Source: Rothia halotolerans
GTDB lineage: Bacteria; Actinomycetota; Actinomycetes; Actinomycetales; Micrococcaceae
NCBI RefSeq assembly: GCF_004136635.1
Contig: NZ_NOIU01000002.1
Span: 248,001 to 312,000, forward strand
Reading direction: 5' to 3'
Length of the DNA: 64,000 nt
Both the position numbers and the translations under genes were made by a program. Under the pieces are notes generated by a model. It saw nothing but the letters and a program-made list of their open reading frames with translations. It did no database searches and had not been told where the DNA came from. Below, piece by piece: positions 9,460-17,902 of this stretch. How positions within the stretch are numbered: the stretch's first letter is position 1; the number at the start of each line of letters is the position of its first letter.

Positions 9460-9506
9460 CCCCGTCCGGAACGGCTTCCGCCTCGTGGAGGCCGTTCCGG
9501 ACGGGG
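9460..9506. terminator. terminator between the ANTAR regulator and thioesterase genes
   Basis: Perfect 16-base arms at 9460-9475 and 9491-9506 with a 15-base loop, between convergent genes. It can serve both strands. The rest of 9507-9602 shows nothing further. Confidence 0.85.
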
Positions 9507-9602
9507 TCTCCTCGATTTCCGAGGGTCGTCTTTCAAGAGACGCGCCGCCCCTCCGGTCAGATGTCAGGGGCGCAGGCGGCCAGCGGTCACGCCGCCGCCC
9601 GG

Positions 9603-10052
9603 TCAGGCGCGCCTCTCCACGATCATGTTGGTGATCCGCGCCGTGGAGAGCCGCCGCCCGGCCTCGTCCCGCATCACGACCTCGTGCACGCACACGCTGC
9701 CGCCCAGGTGCAGCGCGGTGCACGTCCCGGTGACCCAGCCCGAGGTGGCCGAGCGCTGGTGCGTCGCGTTGATGTCCAGCCCCACCGCCATCCGCCCCGG
9801 CCCGGCCGCGATGTTGGCGGCCACGGAGCCAAGCGTCTCGGCGAGCACCAGGTGCGCGCCGCCGTGCAGCAGGCCGGCCGGCTGCGTGTTGCCCTCCACC
9901 GGCATGCGCGCCGTCGAGTGCTCGGGGGACATCTGCTCGAACACGATGCCCATCTTCTCCGCCAGCCCGCCCAGGCCGCGCTCGGCGAAGTAGGGGTGGT
10001 ACTCCTCGGGGATGCCGCTGGCCCGGAGGCGCTCCGCGGTCGCTCTTTCCAT
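9603..10052 (-). CDS. hotdog-fold acyl-CoA thioesterase, PaaI family
   Basis: A 149-residue single hotdog-domain protein. The PaaI-type active-site region is clear: GLLHGGAHLVLAETLGS, with H63-G64-G65 and the catalytic acidic E72. The enzyme hydrolyses acyl-CoA thioesters, typically of aromatic or menaquinone-pathway intermediates (for example 1,4-dihydroxy-2-naphthoyl-CoA); the substrate here is not shown. The length is normal. It lies back to back with polA with only 43 bp between start codons. Confidence 0.88.
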   Translation of the reverse strand: MERATAERLRASGIPEEYHPYFAERGLGGLAEKMGIVFEQMSPEHSTARMPVEGNTQPAGLLHGGAHLVLAETLGSVAANIAAGPGRMAVGLDINATHQRSATSGWVTGTCTALHLGGSVCVHEVVMRDEAGRRLSTARITNMIVERRA

Positions 10053-10083
10053 GCTCTGCTCTCATCTCGGGGGTGATGCTGTT

Positions 10084-10089
10084 TAGGAT
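10084..10089 (+). promoter_or_regulatory. -10 element of polA, leaderless
   Basis: TAGGAT ends six bases before the GTG at 10096, so the transcript is predicted to start at the G of the initiation codon. No Shine-Dalgarno site is present. Confidence 0.6.
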
Positions 10090-10095
10090 TGTAGG

Positions 10096-12897
10096 GTGAC
10101 TTCAGCCCCAGCTTCCACGACCGCCGCCCGCCCCGAGCGCCTGATGCTCATCGACGGGCACTCCATGGCCTTCCGCGCGTTCTTCGCCCTGCCCGCCGAG
10201 AACTTCTCCACCTCCACCGGCCAGTGCACCAACGCCGTCTACGGCTTCACGGCCATGCTGATCAACCTCATCAAGAACCAGGAGCCCACCCACGTGGTGG
10301 TGGCCTTCGACCTCTCGACCCCCACCTTCCGCAGCGAGGAGTACGCCGAGTACAAGGCGGGCCGGGACGAGACGCCGGAGGAGTTCAGGGGTCAGGTCGG
10401 CCTCATCGAGCAGGTCCTGGAGACCATGAACATCCCCTCGGTCACCGTGGACGGCTTCGAGGCGGACGACATCATCGCCACCCTGGCCACCACCGGCGCC
10501 GGACGCGGCATGGAGGTCCTCGTCGTCTCGGGGGACCGGGACGCATTCCAGCTGATCAACGACCAGGTCTCGGTGCTCTACCCCCGGCAGGGCGTCACCA
10601 AGGACCTGCCGCGGCTGGACGCGGCGGCCATCGAGGAGAAGTACTCGGTGCCCCCGCACCTCTACCCGGACCTCGCCGCGCTGACGGGCGAGAAGGCGGA
10701 CAACCTGCCGGGGGTGCCCGGCGTCGGTCCCGGCTTCGCGGCGAAGTGGATTGCGAAGTACGGCGACCTCGAGGGCATCCTCGCCCACGCCGAGGAGATC
10801 ACCGGCAAGAAGGGCGAGGCGCTGCGGGCCCACGTCGAGGACGTGCGGCGCAACCGGCGGCTGAACCGACTGGTCACCGACGTCGAGGTCCCGCTGGACT
10901 TCGCCGCTGCCCGGGACCCGCGGCCCGACCGCGAGGCCGTCAACGAGCTGTTCGACACGCTCGAGTTCAACACCCTGCGCGACCGGCTCTTCGCCGTCTT
11001 CGGAGAGGCCTCCGCGGCCCCCACGGCGTCCTCCTCGACGATCGAGAGCGTGGACTCGCCGGAGGACGCCGAGGAGCTCCGCGCCTGGCTCCGCGAGGCG
11101 CACGCCAGCTCCCCGGCCGCCGCCGAGCGGGACGACGACGCCGTGCGCGCCAACGCCGCCGTGACCCTCCGCCCGTTCTACGGCGAGGGGGAGACCGGCC
11201 GCGCCCACGAGCGCGAGATCCTGGGCCTGACGCTCGCCTCCGGCCCGCGGGCGGCCTGGCTGCCCTGGGCAGAGCTCGACGCCGGCGCCCGCGAGGCCCT
11301 GGTCGAGTGGCTGGAGGACGCCTCCTCGACCAAGATCGTCTTCGGCGCCAAGGAGGCGCACAAGTCCTTCGCGGAGGACGGCGTCGAGCTGGCCGGCGTC
11401 GTGGACGACCCGGCGCTCTCGGCCTACCTGTGCGGCTTCATCCCGCTCCCGCGCCGCCGCGACCACGTCTTCGAGGACCTGGTCGGCCAGTTCCTGCGCA
11501 CCGCCCTGCCCGAGCGCTCCGACGACGCCGAGGGCACCCTCTTCGCCGCCGGCCCGGACCGGCAGTACGAGGCCCAGCTCGCAGCCCTCACCGAGGCCCT
11601 CAGCGCCACCCTGGACGGCCTGCTGGAGGAGCGCTCGATGACCGGGCTCTCCGAGAACCTCGAGCTGCCCCTGGCCCGGGTGCTCGGCGACATGGAGCGG
11701 CTGGGCGTCGCGGTGGACTCGGCGAAGATCGCCGAGCTGACGGAGTACTACGCCGGCCTCGCGGCCCAGGCCCAGCAGGCCGCGTGGGACGCCGCCGGGC
11801 ACGAGGTGAACCTCGGCTCCCCGAAGCAGCTGCAGGTGGTGCTCTTCGACGAGCTGGGGATGCCCAAGACCCGCAAGATCAAGTCCGGCTACTCGACCGA
11901 CGTCGAGTCCCTGCAGACCCTGCTGGAGAACGCCGCGCCGGAGTCGGCGGGGGAGCGCTTCCTCGCCGGCCTGATGACCTACCGCGACTACACCAAGCTC
12001 AAGCAGACCGTGGAGGGCCTGGCCAAGGCCACCTCCGACGACGGCCGGGTCCACACGACCTTCCAGCAGGCGATCGCCGCCACCGGCCGGCTCTCCTCCA
12101 CCGAGCCGAACCTGCAGAACATCCCGATCCGCACCGAGGAGGGTCGCCGGATCCGCGGGGTCTTCGTTGTGGACCCCCGGGAGATCGGCGGCACGCGCTT
12201 CGAGGCGCTGCTGACGGCCGACTACTCGCAGATCGAGATGCGCATCATGGCCCACCTCTCCGGGGACGAGGGGCTCATCGAGGCCTACCGGTCCGGGGAG
12301 GACCTGCACCGCTTCGTCGGCTCGCAGGTCTTCGGCGTCGAGCCGCAGGACGTGACCTCGGAGATGCGCTCGAAGGTCAAGGCGATGAGCTACGGGCTGG
12401 CCTACGGCCTGTCCTCCTTCGGCCTGTCCAAGCAGCTGCGCATCTCGGTGGACGAGGCGCGGCAGCTGATGGGCAACTACTTCAAGCGCTTCGGCGCCGT
12501 GCGGACCTACCTGCGGGAGATCGTGGAGCAGGCCCGCAAGGACGGGTACACCCAGACCATGCTGGGCCGCCGCCGCTACCTGCCGGACCTGCACAGCGAC
12601 AACCGGCAGCTGCGCGAGATGGCCGAGCGGGCAGCCCTCAACGCCCCCATCCAGGGCTCAGCGGCGGACATCATCAAGAAGGCGATGCTGGGCGTCGACG
12701 AGGCGCTGCGGTCCGAGGGCCTGGCCTCCCGCCTGCTGCTGCAGATCCACGACGAGCTCATCCTCGAGGTCGCCCCCGGCGAGCTGGAGCGGGCCCAGGA
12801 GATCCTGGTCGAGAAGATGAGCGGCGCCGTCGAGCTGACCGTCCCGCTGGAGGTCCAGGTGGGCCACGGCAGGTCCTGGAACGACGCCGCCCACTAG
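10096..12897 (+). CDS. polA: DNA polymerase I
   Basis: A 933-residue family A polymerase used in repair and Okazaki fragment processing. The N-terminal 5'-nuclease domain (about 15-300) includes LMLIDGHSMAFRAFF and GEKADNLPGVPGVG. The polymerase domain has motif A (D709 in LLTADYSQIEMR), the O-helix KVKAMSYGLAYG with Y766, and motif C H885-D886-E887. The middle 3'-5' exonuclease-like domain lacks the DxE metal ligands: the expected strand reads AAVTLRPFYGEG. Proofreading is therefore probably absent, as in other actinobacterial Pol I. Tyr rather than Phe at 766 predicts poor discrimination against dideoxynucleotides. The start is the leaderless GTG. Confidence 0.98.
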   Translation: MTSAPASTTAARPERLMLIDGHSMAFRAFFALPAENFSTSTGQCTNAVYGFTAMLINLIKNQEPTHVVVAFDLSTPTFRSEEYAEYKAGRDETPEEFRGQVGLIEQVLETMNIPSVTVDGFEADDIIATLATTGAGRGMEVLVVSGDRDAFQLINDQVSVLYPRQGVTKDLPRLDAAAIEEKYSVPPHLYPDLAALTGEKADNLPGVPGVGPGFAAKWIAKYGDLEGILAHAEEITGKKGEALRAHVEDVRRNRRLNRLVTDVEVPLDFAAARDPRPDREAVNELFDTLEFNTLRDRLFAVFGEASAAPTASSSTIESVDSPEDAEELRAWLREAHASSPAAAERDDDAVRANAAVTLRPFYGEGETGRAHEREILGLTLASGPRAAWLPWAELDAGAREALVEWLEDASSTKIVFGAKEAHKSFAEDGVELAGVVDDPALSAYLCGFIPLPRRRDHVFEDLVGQFLRTALPERSDDAEGTLFAAGPDRQYEAQLAALTEALSATLDGLLEERSMTGLSENLELPLARVLGDMERLGVAVDSAKIAELTEYYAGLAAQAQQAAWDAAGHEVNLGSPKQLQVVLFDELGMPKTRKIKSGYSTDVESLQTLLENAAPESAGERFLAGLMTYRDYTKLKQTVEGLAKATSDDGRVHTTFQQAIAATGRLSSTEPNLQNIPIRTEEGRRIRGVFVVDPREIGGTRFEALLTADYSQIEMRIMAHLSGDEGLIEAYRSGEDLHRFVGSQVFGVEPQDVTSEMRSKVKAMSYGLAYGLSSFGLSKQLRISVDEARQLMGNYFKRFGAVRTYLREIVEQARKDGYTQTMLGRRRYLPDLHSDNRQLREMAERAALNAPIQGSAADIIKKAMLGVDEALRSEGLASRLLLQIHDELILEVAPGELERAQEILVEKMSGAVELTVPLEVQVGHGRSWNDAAH

Positions 12898-12937
12898 CCG
12901 CGAGGACGCCCCGCGGGGCACCGAGGAGAGGAAGAGC

Positions 12938-13744
12938 ATGATCGGACTGGCCGTCAGCGACATGGACGGGACGTTCCTGGACGGCGAGGGCGGCTTCGAC
13001 CGCGGCCTGGCCCGGGAGGTGCTGGCCGAGGCGCATGAGGCGGGCATCGAGTTCGCGGCCTGCACGGGCAAGCAGTGCGAGCGGGTCGAGGAGCTGTTCG
13101 ACGGCGTCTGGGAGGACCTCTGGATCCTCGGGGACTCCGCGGCGCGGATCAAGCGCGCCGGCGAGGTCCGCTGGGAGGGCGCCCTGGAGCGCGGCCGGGC
13201 GCTGAGCATCCTTGCGGACCTGCGGGCCCTCGACCCGGACCCGACGCTGATCGCGTGCGCCGGGGACACCGCCTACGTCCACTCCTCGACGCCGGAGGAG
13301 CGCCGGGCCGTCGTCCGCCGCTCCTACCGCAGCGTCGGGACGGTGGAGGACTACGAGCAGGTCCCCGGCGAGTTCGTCAAGCTCACCGCCTACGACCCGG
13401 GCGGGCGCTCGACCGCCCTCAAGGAGGCCCTGGAGCCCGCCCACGGTGAGCACGCCTACATCATCGACTCGGAGCGGTCCTGGCTGGACGTCACCGCCCC
13501 CGGGATCGACAAGGGCAAGACCCTCGCGCGGCTGCAGGGGCGGCTCGGCGTCGGGCCCGAGCGGACGCTGGCCTTCGGCGACACCCTGAACGACCTCGCC
13601 CTGTTCGAGCGCGCCGAGTTCTCGATGTGCGTGTCCAACGGCTACCAGCGGGTCAAGGACGCCGCGCACTTCGTCATCGGCTCCAACAAGGAGTCCGCCG
13701 TGCTGCACACCCTCCGGAGGTTCGCCCGCGCCCAGACGGGATGA
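12938..13744 (+). CDS. HAD-superfamily phosphatase, Cof type
   Basis: A 268-residue haloacid dehalogenase hydrolase of the Cof/IIB class, probably a cytoplasmic sugar-phosphate or nucleotide-cofactor phosphatase. Motif I is DMDGTF with nucleophile D8 and acid/base D10. Motif II follows as AACTGK, a lysine lies in the cap/core junction (TAPGIDKGKTL), and motif IV is AFGDTLNDLALF near residue 215. The ATG at 12938 has GAGGAGAGGAAG upstream. The last codons (CCCAGACGGGATGA) are repeated twice in the following 75 bases. Confidence 0.85.
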   Translation: MIGLAVSDMDGTFLDGEGGFDRGLAREVLAEAHEAGIEFAACTGKQCERVEELFDGVWEDLWILGDSAARIKRAGEVRWEGALERGRALSILADLRALDPDPTLIACAGDTAYVHSSTPEERRAVVRRSYRSVGTVEDYEQVPGEFVKLTAYDPGGRSTALKEALEPAHGEHAYIIDSERSWLDVTAPGIDKGKTLARLQGRLGVGPERTLAFGDTLNDLALFERAEFSMCVSNGYQRVKDAAHFVIGSNKESAVLHTLRRFARAQTG

Positions 13745-13819
13745 GCCTGCCCCCTGCCGTCCTTCCGCACCCAGGCGGGATGATCCGGCGGCCCGTCCCT
13801 CCGCACCCAGGCGGAGCAG
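13731..13819 (+). repeat. degenerate tandem repeat starting at the HAD stop codon
   Basis: CCCAGACGGGATGA (13731-13744, ending in the stop codon) recurs as CCCAGGCGGGATGA (13770-13783) and CCCAGGCGGAGCAG (13806-13819), 39 and 36 bases apart. The flanks also match: 22 bases at 13757-13778 and 13793-13814 differ at one position. This fills most of the short gap before the next gene. Confidence 0.7.
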
Positions 13820-13868
13820 CCCGGCGCCCTCCCGCCCCTCCACGCCCCCGTCCCCTCAGGAGACCCCC

Positions 13869-15212
13869 ATGGCCCTCATCCCCTTCGAGCACCGCGACCA
13901 TCTGGACGGAGACCGGGCGCGCCCGGAGTACGTGCGGGCGCACCGGCGGATCCACGCCGCGTTCTATCTGGACCCCGGCACGCCGGAGACCATCGACTGG
14001 CACGCCCGGGCGGACCAGGAGAACGGCCTGGTGCTGCGCGGCTTCGCCGAGGCCTCCGCGCTGCCCCACGCGGCGGGGGAGGAGCTCCCGGTCGCGACGA
14101 TCGGCTGCTACCCCTCGACCCTCCAGGTCGGGACGCGGCCCGTCCCGACCTGGATGGTCACGGCCGTCGGCGTCGCCCCCACCCACCGGCGCCGCGGGTT
14201 GCTGCGGGCCATGATGGGACCCGAGCTGGCCGAGGCGCAGGAGCGGGGCCACGCACTCGCGGCGCTGACGGCCTCCGAGGCGACCATCTACGGCCGCTTC
14301 GGCTTCGGGGTCAGCTCCCGCGTGGCGACCCACCGGCTCGACCTGACCCGCCGCCCGCGGATCCTCCCGGCGGTGAGCGCCGCGGCCCGCTGCCCGGAGG
14401 CCTCCGTCCACGAGCTCCCCGCCGCGGACCTGATGCCCTACGCGGCCGAGCTGGCCGAGGCCCTCGCCCGGGGCCGGGCCGGCCAGCCGCTCAGGACCCG
14501 CTCCGTCTCCGAGGGCCGCCTGGGCGCCGTCGACCCGGAGGGGAACTCGCTGGATCCCGTCCGGACGCGGCTCGGCTACCTCTACCTCGGGCCCGAGGGG
14601 CCGGAGGGCTACGCCGCGATCCAGCGGCGCCCGGGCGGCGAGGAGGGGCCCTCGGTCATGGAGGTCAAGGACTTCCAGGCGGGGACCGACCGCGCCCGCA
14701 TTGGGCTCTGGGAGCACCTGCTCTCCCTGGACCTGGTGGACCGGATCGAGTTCGAGGACGCACCGGGGCGGGAGCTCGCCGACCTGCTCACCGACCCCCG
14801 CGCGGTGACGCTCCTGCGCGACGAGGACCGGCTGTGGACCCGGATCCTGGACGTCCCGCGCGTGCTCGAGTCGCGGGAGTACCCGGCGGACGGCCGGCTG
14901 GCCCTGCTGGTCGACGACCCGGCCGGCCTGATCACCGGCGCCTACGAGCTGGAGGTCTCCGGCGGGCGGGCCGCGGTGAGGCCGGCGCCGTCGAACCCGG
15001 GCCCGGGGGAGGGCGCGGTCGAGGCGCAGGACGACGCCGCCTGGGCCCCCGGCGTCCCGCGGGCCCGGCTCTCCGCGGATCTGCTGGCCACCGCCGTCTT
15101 CCGGGGATGTGCGACGCAGGCCAGGTTCGGCGCGGTCGGCGGGCGGGGTGCGGGGCTGGCGGCGCGGCTCTTCGCCGTCGGCCGGGAGCCCTACTGCGAC
15201 TTCATGTTCTGA
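13869..15212 (+). CDS. GNAT N-acetyltransferase, Eis family
   Basis: A 447-residue protein with the Eis (enhanced intracellular survival) layout: an N-terminal GNAT domain with acetyl-CoA loop VGVAPTHRRRGLLRAMM (about 97-113), a second GNAT-like domain, and a C-terminal SCP2-like domain. EATIYGRFGFG carries the tyrosine that acts as general acid in Eis. The protein ends with an aromatic carboxylate (CDFMF), where Eis uses its C-terminal Phe as base. Mycobacterial Eis acetylates several amines of aminoglycosides and other polyamines; the native substrate here is unknown. It starts at ATG 13869, with AGGAG eight bases upstream. Confidence 0.88.
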   Translation: MALIPFEHRDHLDGDRARPEYVRAHRRIHAAFYLDPGTPETIDWHARADQENGLVLRGFAEASALPHAAGEELPVATIGCYPSTLQVGTRPVPTWMVTAVGVAPTHRRRGLLRAMMGPELAEAQERGHALAALTASEATIYGRFGFGVSSRVATHRLDLTRRPRILPAVSAAARCPEASVHELPAADLMPYAAELAEALARGRAGQPLRTRSVSEGRLGAVDPEGNSLDPVRTRLGYLYLGPEGPEGYAAIQRRPGGEEGPSVMEVKDFQAGTDRARIGLWEHLLSLDLVDRIEFEDAPGRELADLLTDPRAVTLLRDEDRLWTRILDVPRVLESREYPADGRLALLVDDPAGLITGAYELEVSGGRAAVRPAPSNPGPGEGAVEAQDDAAWAPGVPRARLSADLLATAVFRGCATQARFGAVGGRGAGLAARLFAVGREPYCDFMF

Positions 15213-15282
15213 GCCGGCCCGGGTCCCGCTCGCGTCCCCTGCGCGGGGCGCCGTCGTGCCGCGGCGGCGTGTCCGGCATCCG

Positions 15283-15311
15283 TTGACCCGACTTGGCGGA
15301 ATCCGTAGACT
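15283..15311 (+). promoter_or_regulatory. strong promoter of rpsA
   Basis: TTGACC (15283-15288), a 17-base spacer and TAGACT (15306-15311) form one of the best sigma-A promoters in the window. The predicted start is near 15318, leaving a leader of about 120 bases. Confidence 0.8.
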
Positions 15312-15352
15312 GATGGGGTGCGCCCTGTGCGCGCGAGAATCCAATAAACGTC

Positions 15353-15409
15353 CGTACCGGCCGTGAAGCGGCCGGGTTCGCCCCCGGCCGGGTCGGACGG
15401 CCCAGTACG
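15353..15409 (+). promoter_or_regulatory. structured 5' leader of rpsA
   Basis: Inside the leader, CGTAC (15353-15357) can pair with GTACG (15405-15409), enclosing a 7-bp hairpin (15357-15375) and a second self-complementary GC block (about 15381-15395). The only Shine-Dalgarno-like bases, GGAG near 15425, lie beyond it. S1 autoregulates its own translation in other bacteria, so this could be a control element, but I know of no matching described motif. Confidence 0.4.
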
Positions 15410-15438
15410 TCATCTATCCACATCGGAGCCCCTACTAC

Positions 15439-16923
15439 ATGACCACCAACACCCCGCAGGTCGCGATCAACGACATCGGAACCGAAGAGGACTTCCTCAA
15501 GGCCGTTGACGAGACCATCAAGTACTTCAACGACGGCGATCTTGTCTCTGGCGAAGTTGTCAAGGTCGACCGCGACGAAGTTCTGCTGGACATCGGGTAC
15601 AAGACCGAAGGCGTCATCCCGTCCCGCGAACTCTCCATCAAGCACGACGTCGACCCCGGTGAAGTTGTTGCCGTTGGTGATGAGGTTGAGGCTCTCGTCC
15701 TGACCAAGGAGGACAAGGAAGGCCGCCTGATCCTCTCCAAGAAGCGGGCTCAGTACGAGCGCGCCTGGGGCGACATCGAGAAGATCAAGGAAGACGACGG
15801 CGTCGTCGAGGGCACCGTCATCGAGGTCGTCAAGGGCGGCCTCATCCTGGACATCGGGCTCCGCGGCTTCCTGCCGGCCTCCCTGGTCGAGATGCGCCGC
15901 GTGCGCGACCTGGCCCCCTACATCGGCCAGCAGATCGAGGCCAAGATCATCGAGCTGGACAAGAACCGCAACAACGTGGTCCTGTCCCGCCGCGCGTGGC
16001 TCGAGCAGACCCAGTCCGAGGTCCGCTCCAACTTCCTCCACAAGCTGGAGAAGGGGCAGGTCCGCACCGGCGTCGTCTCCTCGATCGTCAACTTCGGCGC
16101 CTTCGTGGACCTGGGCGGCGTGGACGGCCTCGTGCACGTCTCCGAGCTGTCCTGGAAGCACATCGACCACCCCTCCGAGGTCGTCGAGGTCGGCCAGGAG
16201 GTCACCGTCGAGGTGCTCGAGGTCGACATGGATCGCGAGCGCGTCTCCCTGTCGCTCAAGGCCACCCAGGAGGACCCCTGGCAGACCTTCGCCCGCACTC
16301 ACGCGCTGGGCCAGGTCGTTCCGGGCAAGGTCACCAAGCTCGTTCCCTTCGGTGCGTTCGTTCGCGTCGAGGACGGCATCGAGGGCCTGGTCCACATCTC
16401 CGAGCTGGCCGTGCGCCACGTGGACCTGGCCGAGCAGGTCGTGTCCGTCGGCGAGGAGCTGTTCGTCAAGGTCATCGACATCGACCTGGACCGCCGCCGC
16501 ATCTCGCTGTCGCTCAAGCAGGCCAACGAGGGCGTCGACCCCGATGGCACCGAGTTCGACCCGGCCATGTACGGCATGGCCGCGGACTACGACGAGCAGG
16601 GCAACTACAAGTACCCCGAGGGCTTCGACCCCGAGTCCAACGAGTGGCTCGAGGGCTACGAGGCGCAGCGCGCCGCGTGGGAGCAGGAGTACGCCAACGC
16701 CCAGGCTCGCTGGGAGGCCCACAAGGAGCAGGTCCGCAAGGCCCTGTCCGAGGACGCCGACGCCGCTGCCTCCGCAGCGACCAGCAGCAGCAGCTCCTCC
16801 TCTTCCGCCTCCTCGCCGGCTCCGGCCAGCTACTCCTCCGAGGCTCCGGCCGACGATGCGGGCACCCTGGCCTCCGACGAGGCCCTGGCCGCCCTGCGCG
16901 AGAAGCTCACCGGCAACAACTAA
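15439..16923 (+). CDS. rpsA: 30S ribosomal protein S1
   Basis: A 494-residue S1 protein with four S1 RNA-binding repeats, at about 35-105, 120-190, 205-275 and 290-360. They are recognisable by VKGGLILDIGLRGFLPAS, VNFGAFVDLGGVDGLVHVSEL and VPFGAFVRVEDGIEGLVHISEL. It has fewer repeats than the six of E. coli S1, which is normal for actinobacteria. The C-terminus is a linker rich in Ala and Ser (a run of serines near 450). The first 200 bases use more GTT/GAA codons than the rest. Confidence 0.98.
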   Translation: MTTNTPQVAINDIGTEEDFLKAVDETIKYFNDGDLVSGEVVKVDRDEVLLDIGYKTEGVIPSRELSIKHDVDPGEVVAVGDEVEALVLTKEDKEGRLILSKKRAQYERAWGDIEKIKEDDGVVEGTVIEVVKGGLILDIGLRGFLPASLVEMRRVRDLAPYIGQQIEAKIIELDKNRNNVVLSRRAWLEQTQSEVRSNFLHKLEKGQVRTGVVSSIVNFGAFVDLGGVDGLVHVSELSWKHIDHPSEVVEVGQEVTVEVLEVDMDRERVSLSLKATQEDPWQTFARTHALGQVVPGKVTKLVPFGAFVRVEDGIEGLVHISELAVRHVDLAEQVVSVGEELFVKVIDIDLDRRRISLSLKQANEGVDPDGTEFDPAMYGMAADYDEQGNYKYPEGFDPESNEWLEGYEAQRAAWEQEYANAQARWEAHKEQVRKALSEDADAAASAATSSSSSSSSASSPAPASYSSEAPADDAGTLASDEALAALREKLTGNN

Positions 16924-16963
16924 AGCCCGTGACCCTCGTCCGCGAGGGTCGTGAGCCGAGCTG

Positions 16964-17008
16964 AAGGGCCCTTCCTCTCCGATCCGTGATCGGAGAGGAA
17001 GGGCCCTT
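16964..17008 (+). terminator. rpsA terminator
   Basis: Perfect 21-base arms at 16964-16984 and 16988-17008 with a 3-base loop and a short T run. A smaller hairpin (16931-16950) precedes it. It lies between the convergent rpsA and yigZ genes. Confidence 0.9.
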
Positions 17009-17080
17009 TTCGCGTGCGCGCGGCGCCGTGGCGCTGCGGCGCGAGGCCGGGTGCCGGAGCGCTCCCCGGGGAGAGGCCGA

Positions 17081-17809
17081 TCAGCCGAGGGGGAGGTCGA
17101 TCCAGTCGGTGCCGCCCCACTCCAGCTCCCGCTGCCCCGAGGTCAGCGAGGCGATGCGCAGCTCGGCCCGCTCCAGCGTCTCGCCCCGGTCCTCCACGGC
17201 CAGCCGCAGGACCGCGCCCTCGGCTCCGTAGTCGGCGCCCAGCACCGTGTACCCCTCAGCGCGCAGCTCGTTCTCCAGCCGGCCGGCCTCGGCGTGGGGG
17301 AGCGCGAGGGCGCCCCGGCGCAGGCGTGAGCGACGCGCCAGCGGGGCGGCGTCGAGCGTGGAGACCACCGCCTCCGTGTAGGCCCGCACCAGGCCGCCGG
17401 CGCCCAGCTTGATCCCGCCGAAGTAGCGCACGACGGCGACGCACACGTCCGAGAGGTCGGCCCGCTCCGGCTCTTCCCCGGCGTCGTCCCCGGGGGCGCG
17501 GTGGGCCAGCAGCGCCTGGAGCATGGGGATGCCCGCGGTGCCGGCCGGCTCGCCGTCGTCGGAGGAGCGCTGGACCTCGCGGTCGGCCCCGAGGACGAAG
17601 GCGGTGCACACGTGCCGGGCGTCCCGGTGGGCCTTCCTGACCGCCTCGATGTGCTCCCTCGCCTGGGCCTCGGTCTCCACGCGGGCGGCGTAGCCGAGGA
17701 ACTCGCTGCGCCTGACCTCCAGGATGCTCTCGGCCCGCCCGGGGGCGGCGAGCACGGTGTAGCTGCGGGCGCGGGTCTGGGCGGCGTCGGGCGCTTCGGA
17801 GGCGGTCAC
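17081..17809 (-). CDS. YigZ/IMPACT family protein
   Basis: A 242-residue member of the YigZ (UPF0029/IMPACT) family. The conserved core is visible: RRSEFLGYAA, SSDDGEPAGTAGIPML and VVRYFGGIKLGAGGLVRAY, followed by the C-terminal ferredoxin-like DUF1949 domain. The biochemical role is not settled; the eukaryotic relative binds Gcn1 and affects translational control. The GTG at 17809 is chosen because a -10 hexamer ends six bases upstream, suggesting a leaderless transcript. It is divergent from coaE. Confidence 0.9.
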   Translation of the reverse strand: MTASEAPDAAQTRARSYTVLAAPGRAESILEVRRSEFLGYAARVETEAQAREHIEAVRKAHRDARHVCTAFVLGADREVQRSSDDGEPAGTAGIPMLQALLAHRAPGDDAGEEPERADLSDVCVAVVRYFGGIKLGAGGLVRAYTEAVVSTLDAAPLARRSRLRRGALALPHAEAGRLENELRAEGYTVLGADYGAEGAVLRLAVEDRGETLERAELRIASLTSGQRELEWGGTDWIDLPLG

Positions 17810-17815
17810 CGTCCC

Positions 17816-17821
17816 ATGCTA
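17816..17821 (-). promoter_or_regulatory. -10 element of yigZ, leaderless
   Basis: TAGCAT on the minus strand ends six bases before the GTG at 17809. No Shine-Dalgarno site is present. Confidence 0.55.
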
Positions 17822-17855
17822 GACGCCCGCCCGTGCCGGAGGCCCGGTGTGGGGC

Positions 17856-17861
17856 TAGGCT
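17856..17861 (+). promoter_or_regulatory. -10 element of coaE
   Basis: TAGGCT gives a predicted start near 17868 and a leader of about 35 bases containing GGAGGAG. It is 34 bp from the oppositely directed yigZ -10. Confidence 0.45.
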
Positions 17862-17902
17862 GGGAGCGGAACCCAACGGCGTCGGAGGAGAAAGGGGCGG
17901 CC

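Noticed and set aside
12605-13843. CRISPR-like repeats after the HAD gene
   Set aside because: Only three imperfect copies of about 14-22 bases, no uniform spacers and no cas genes. Kept as a degenerate tandem repeat.
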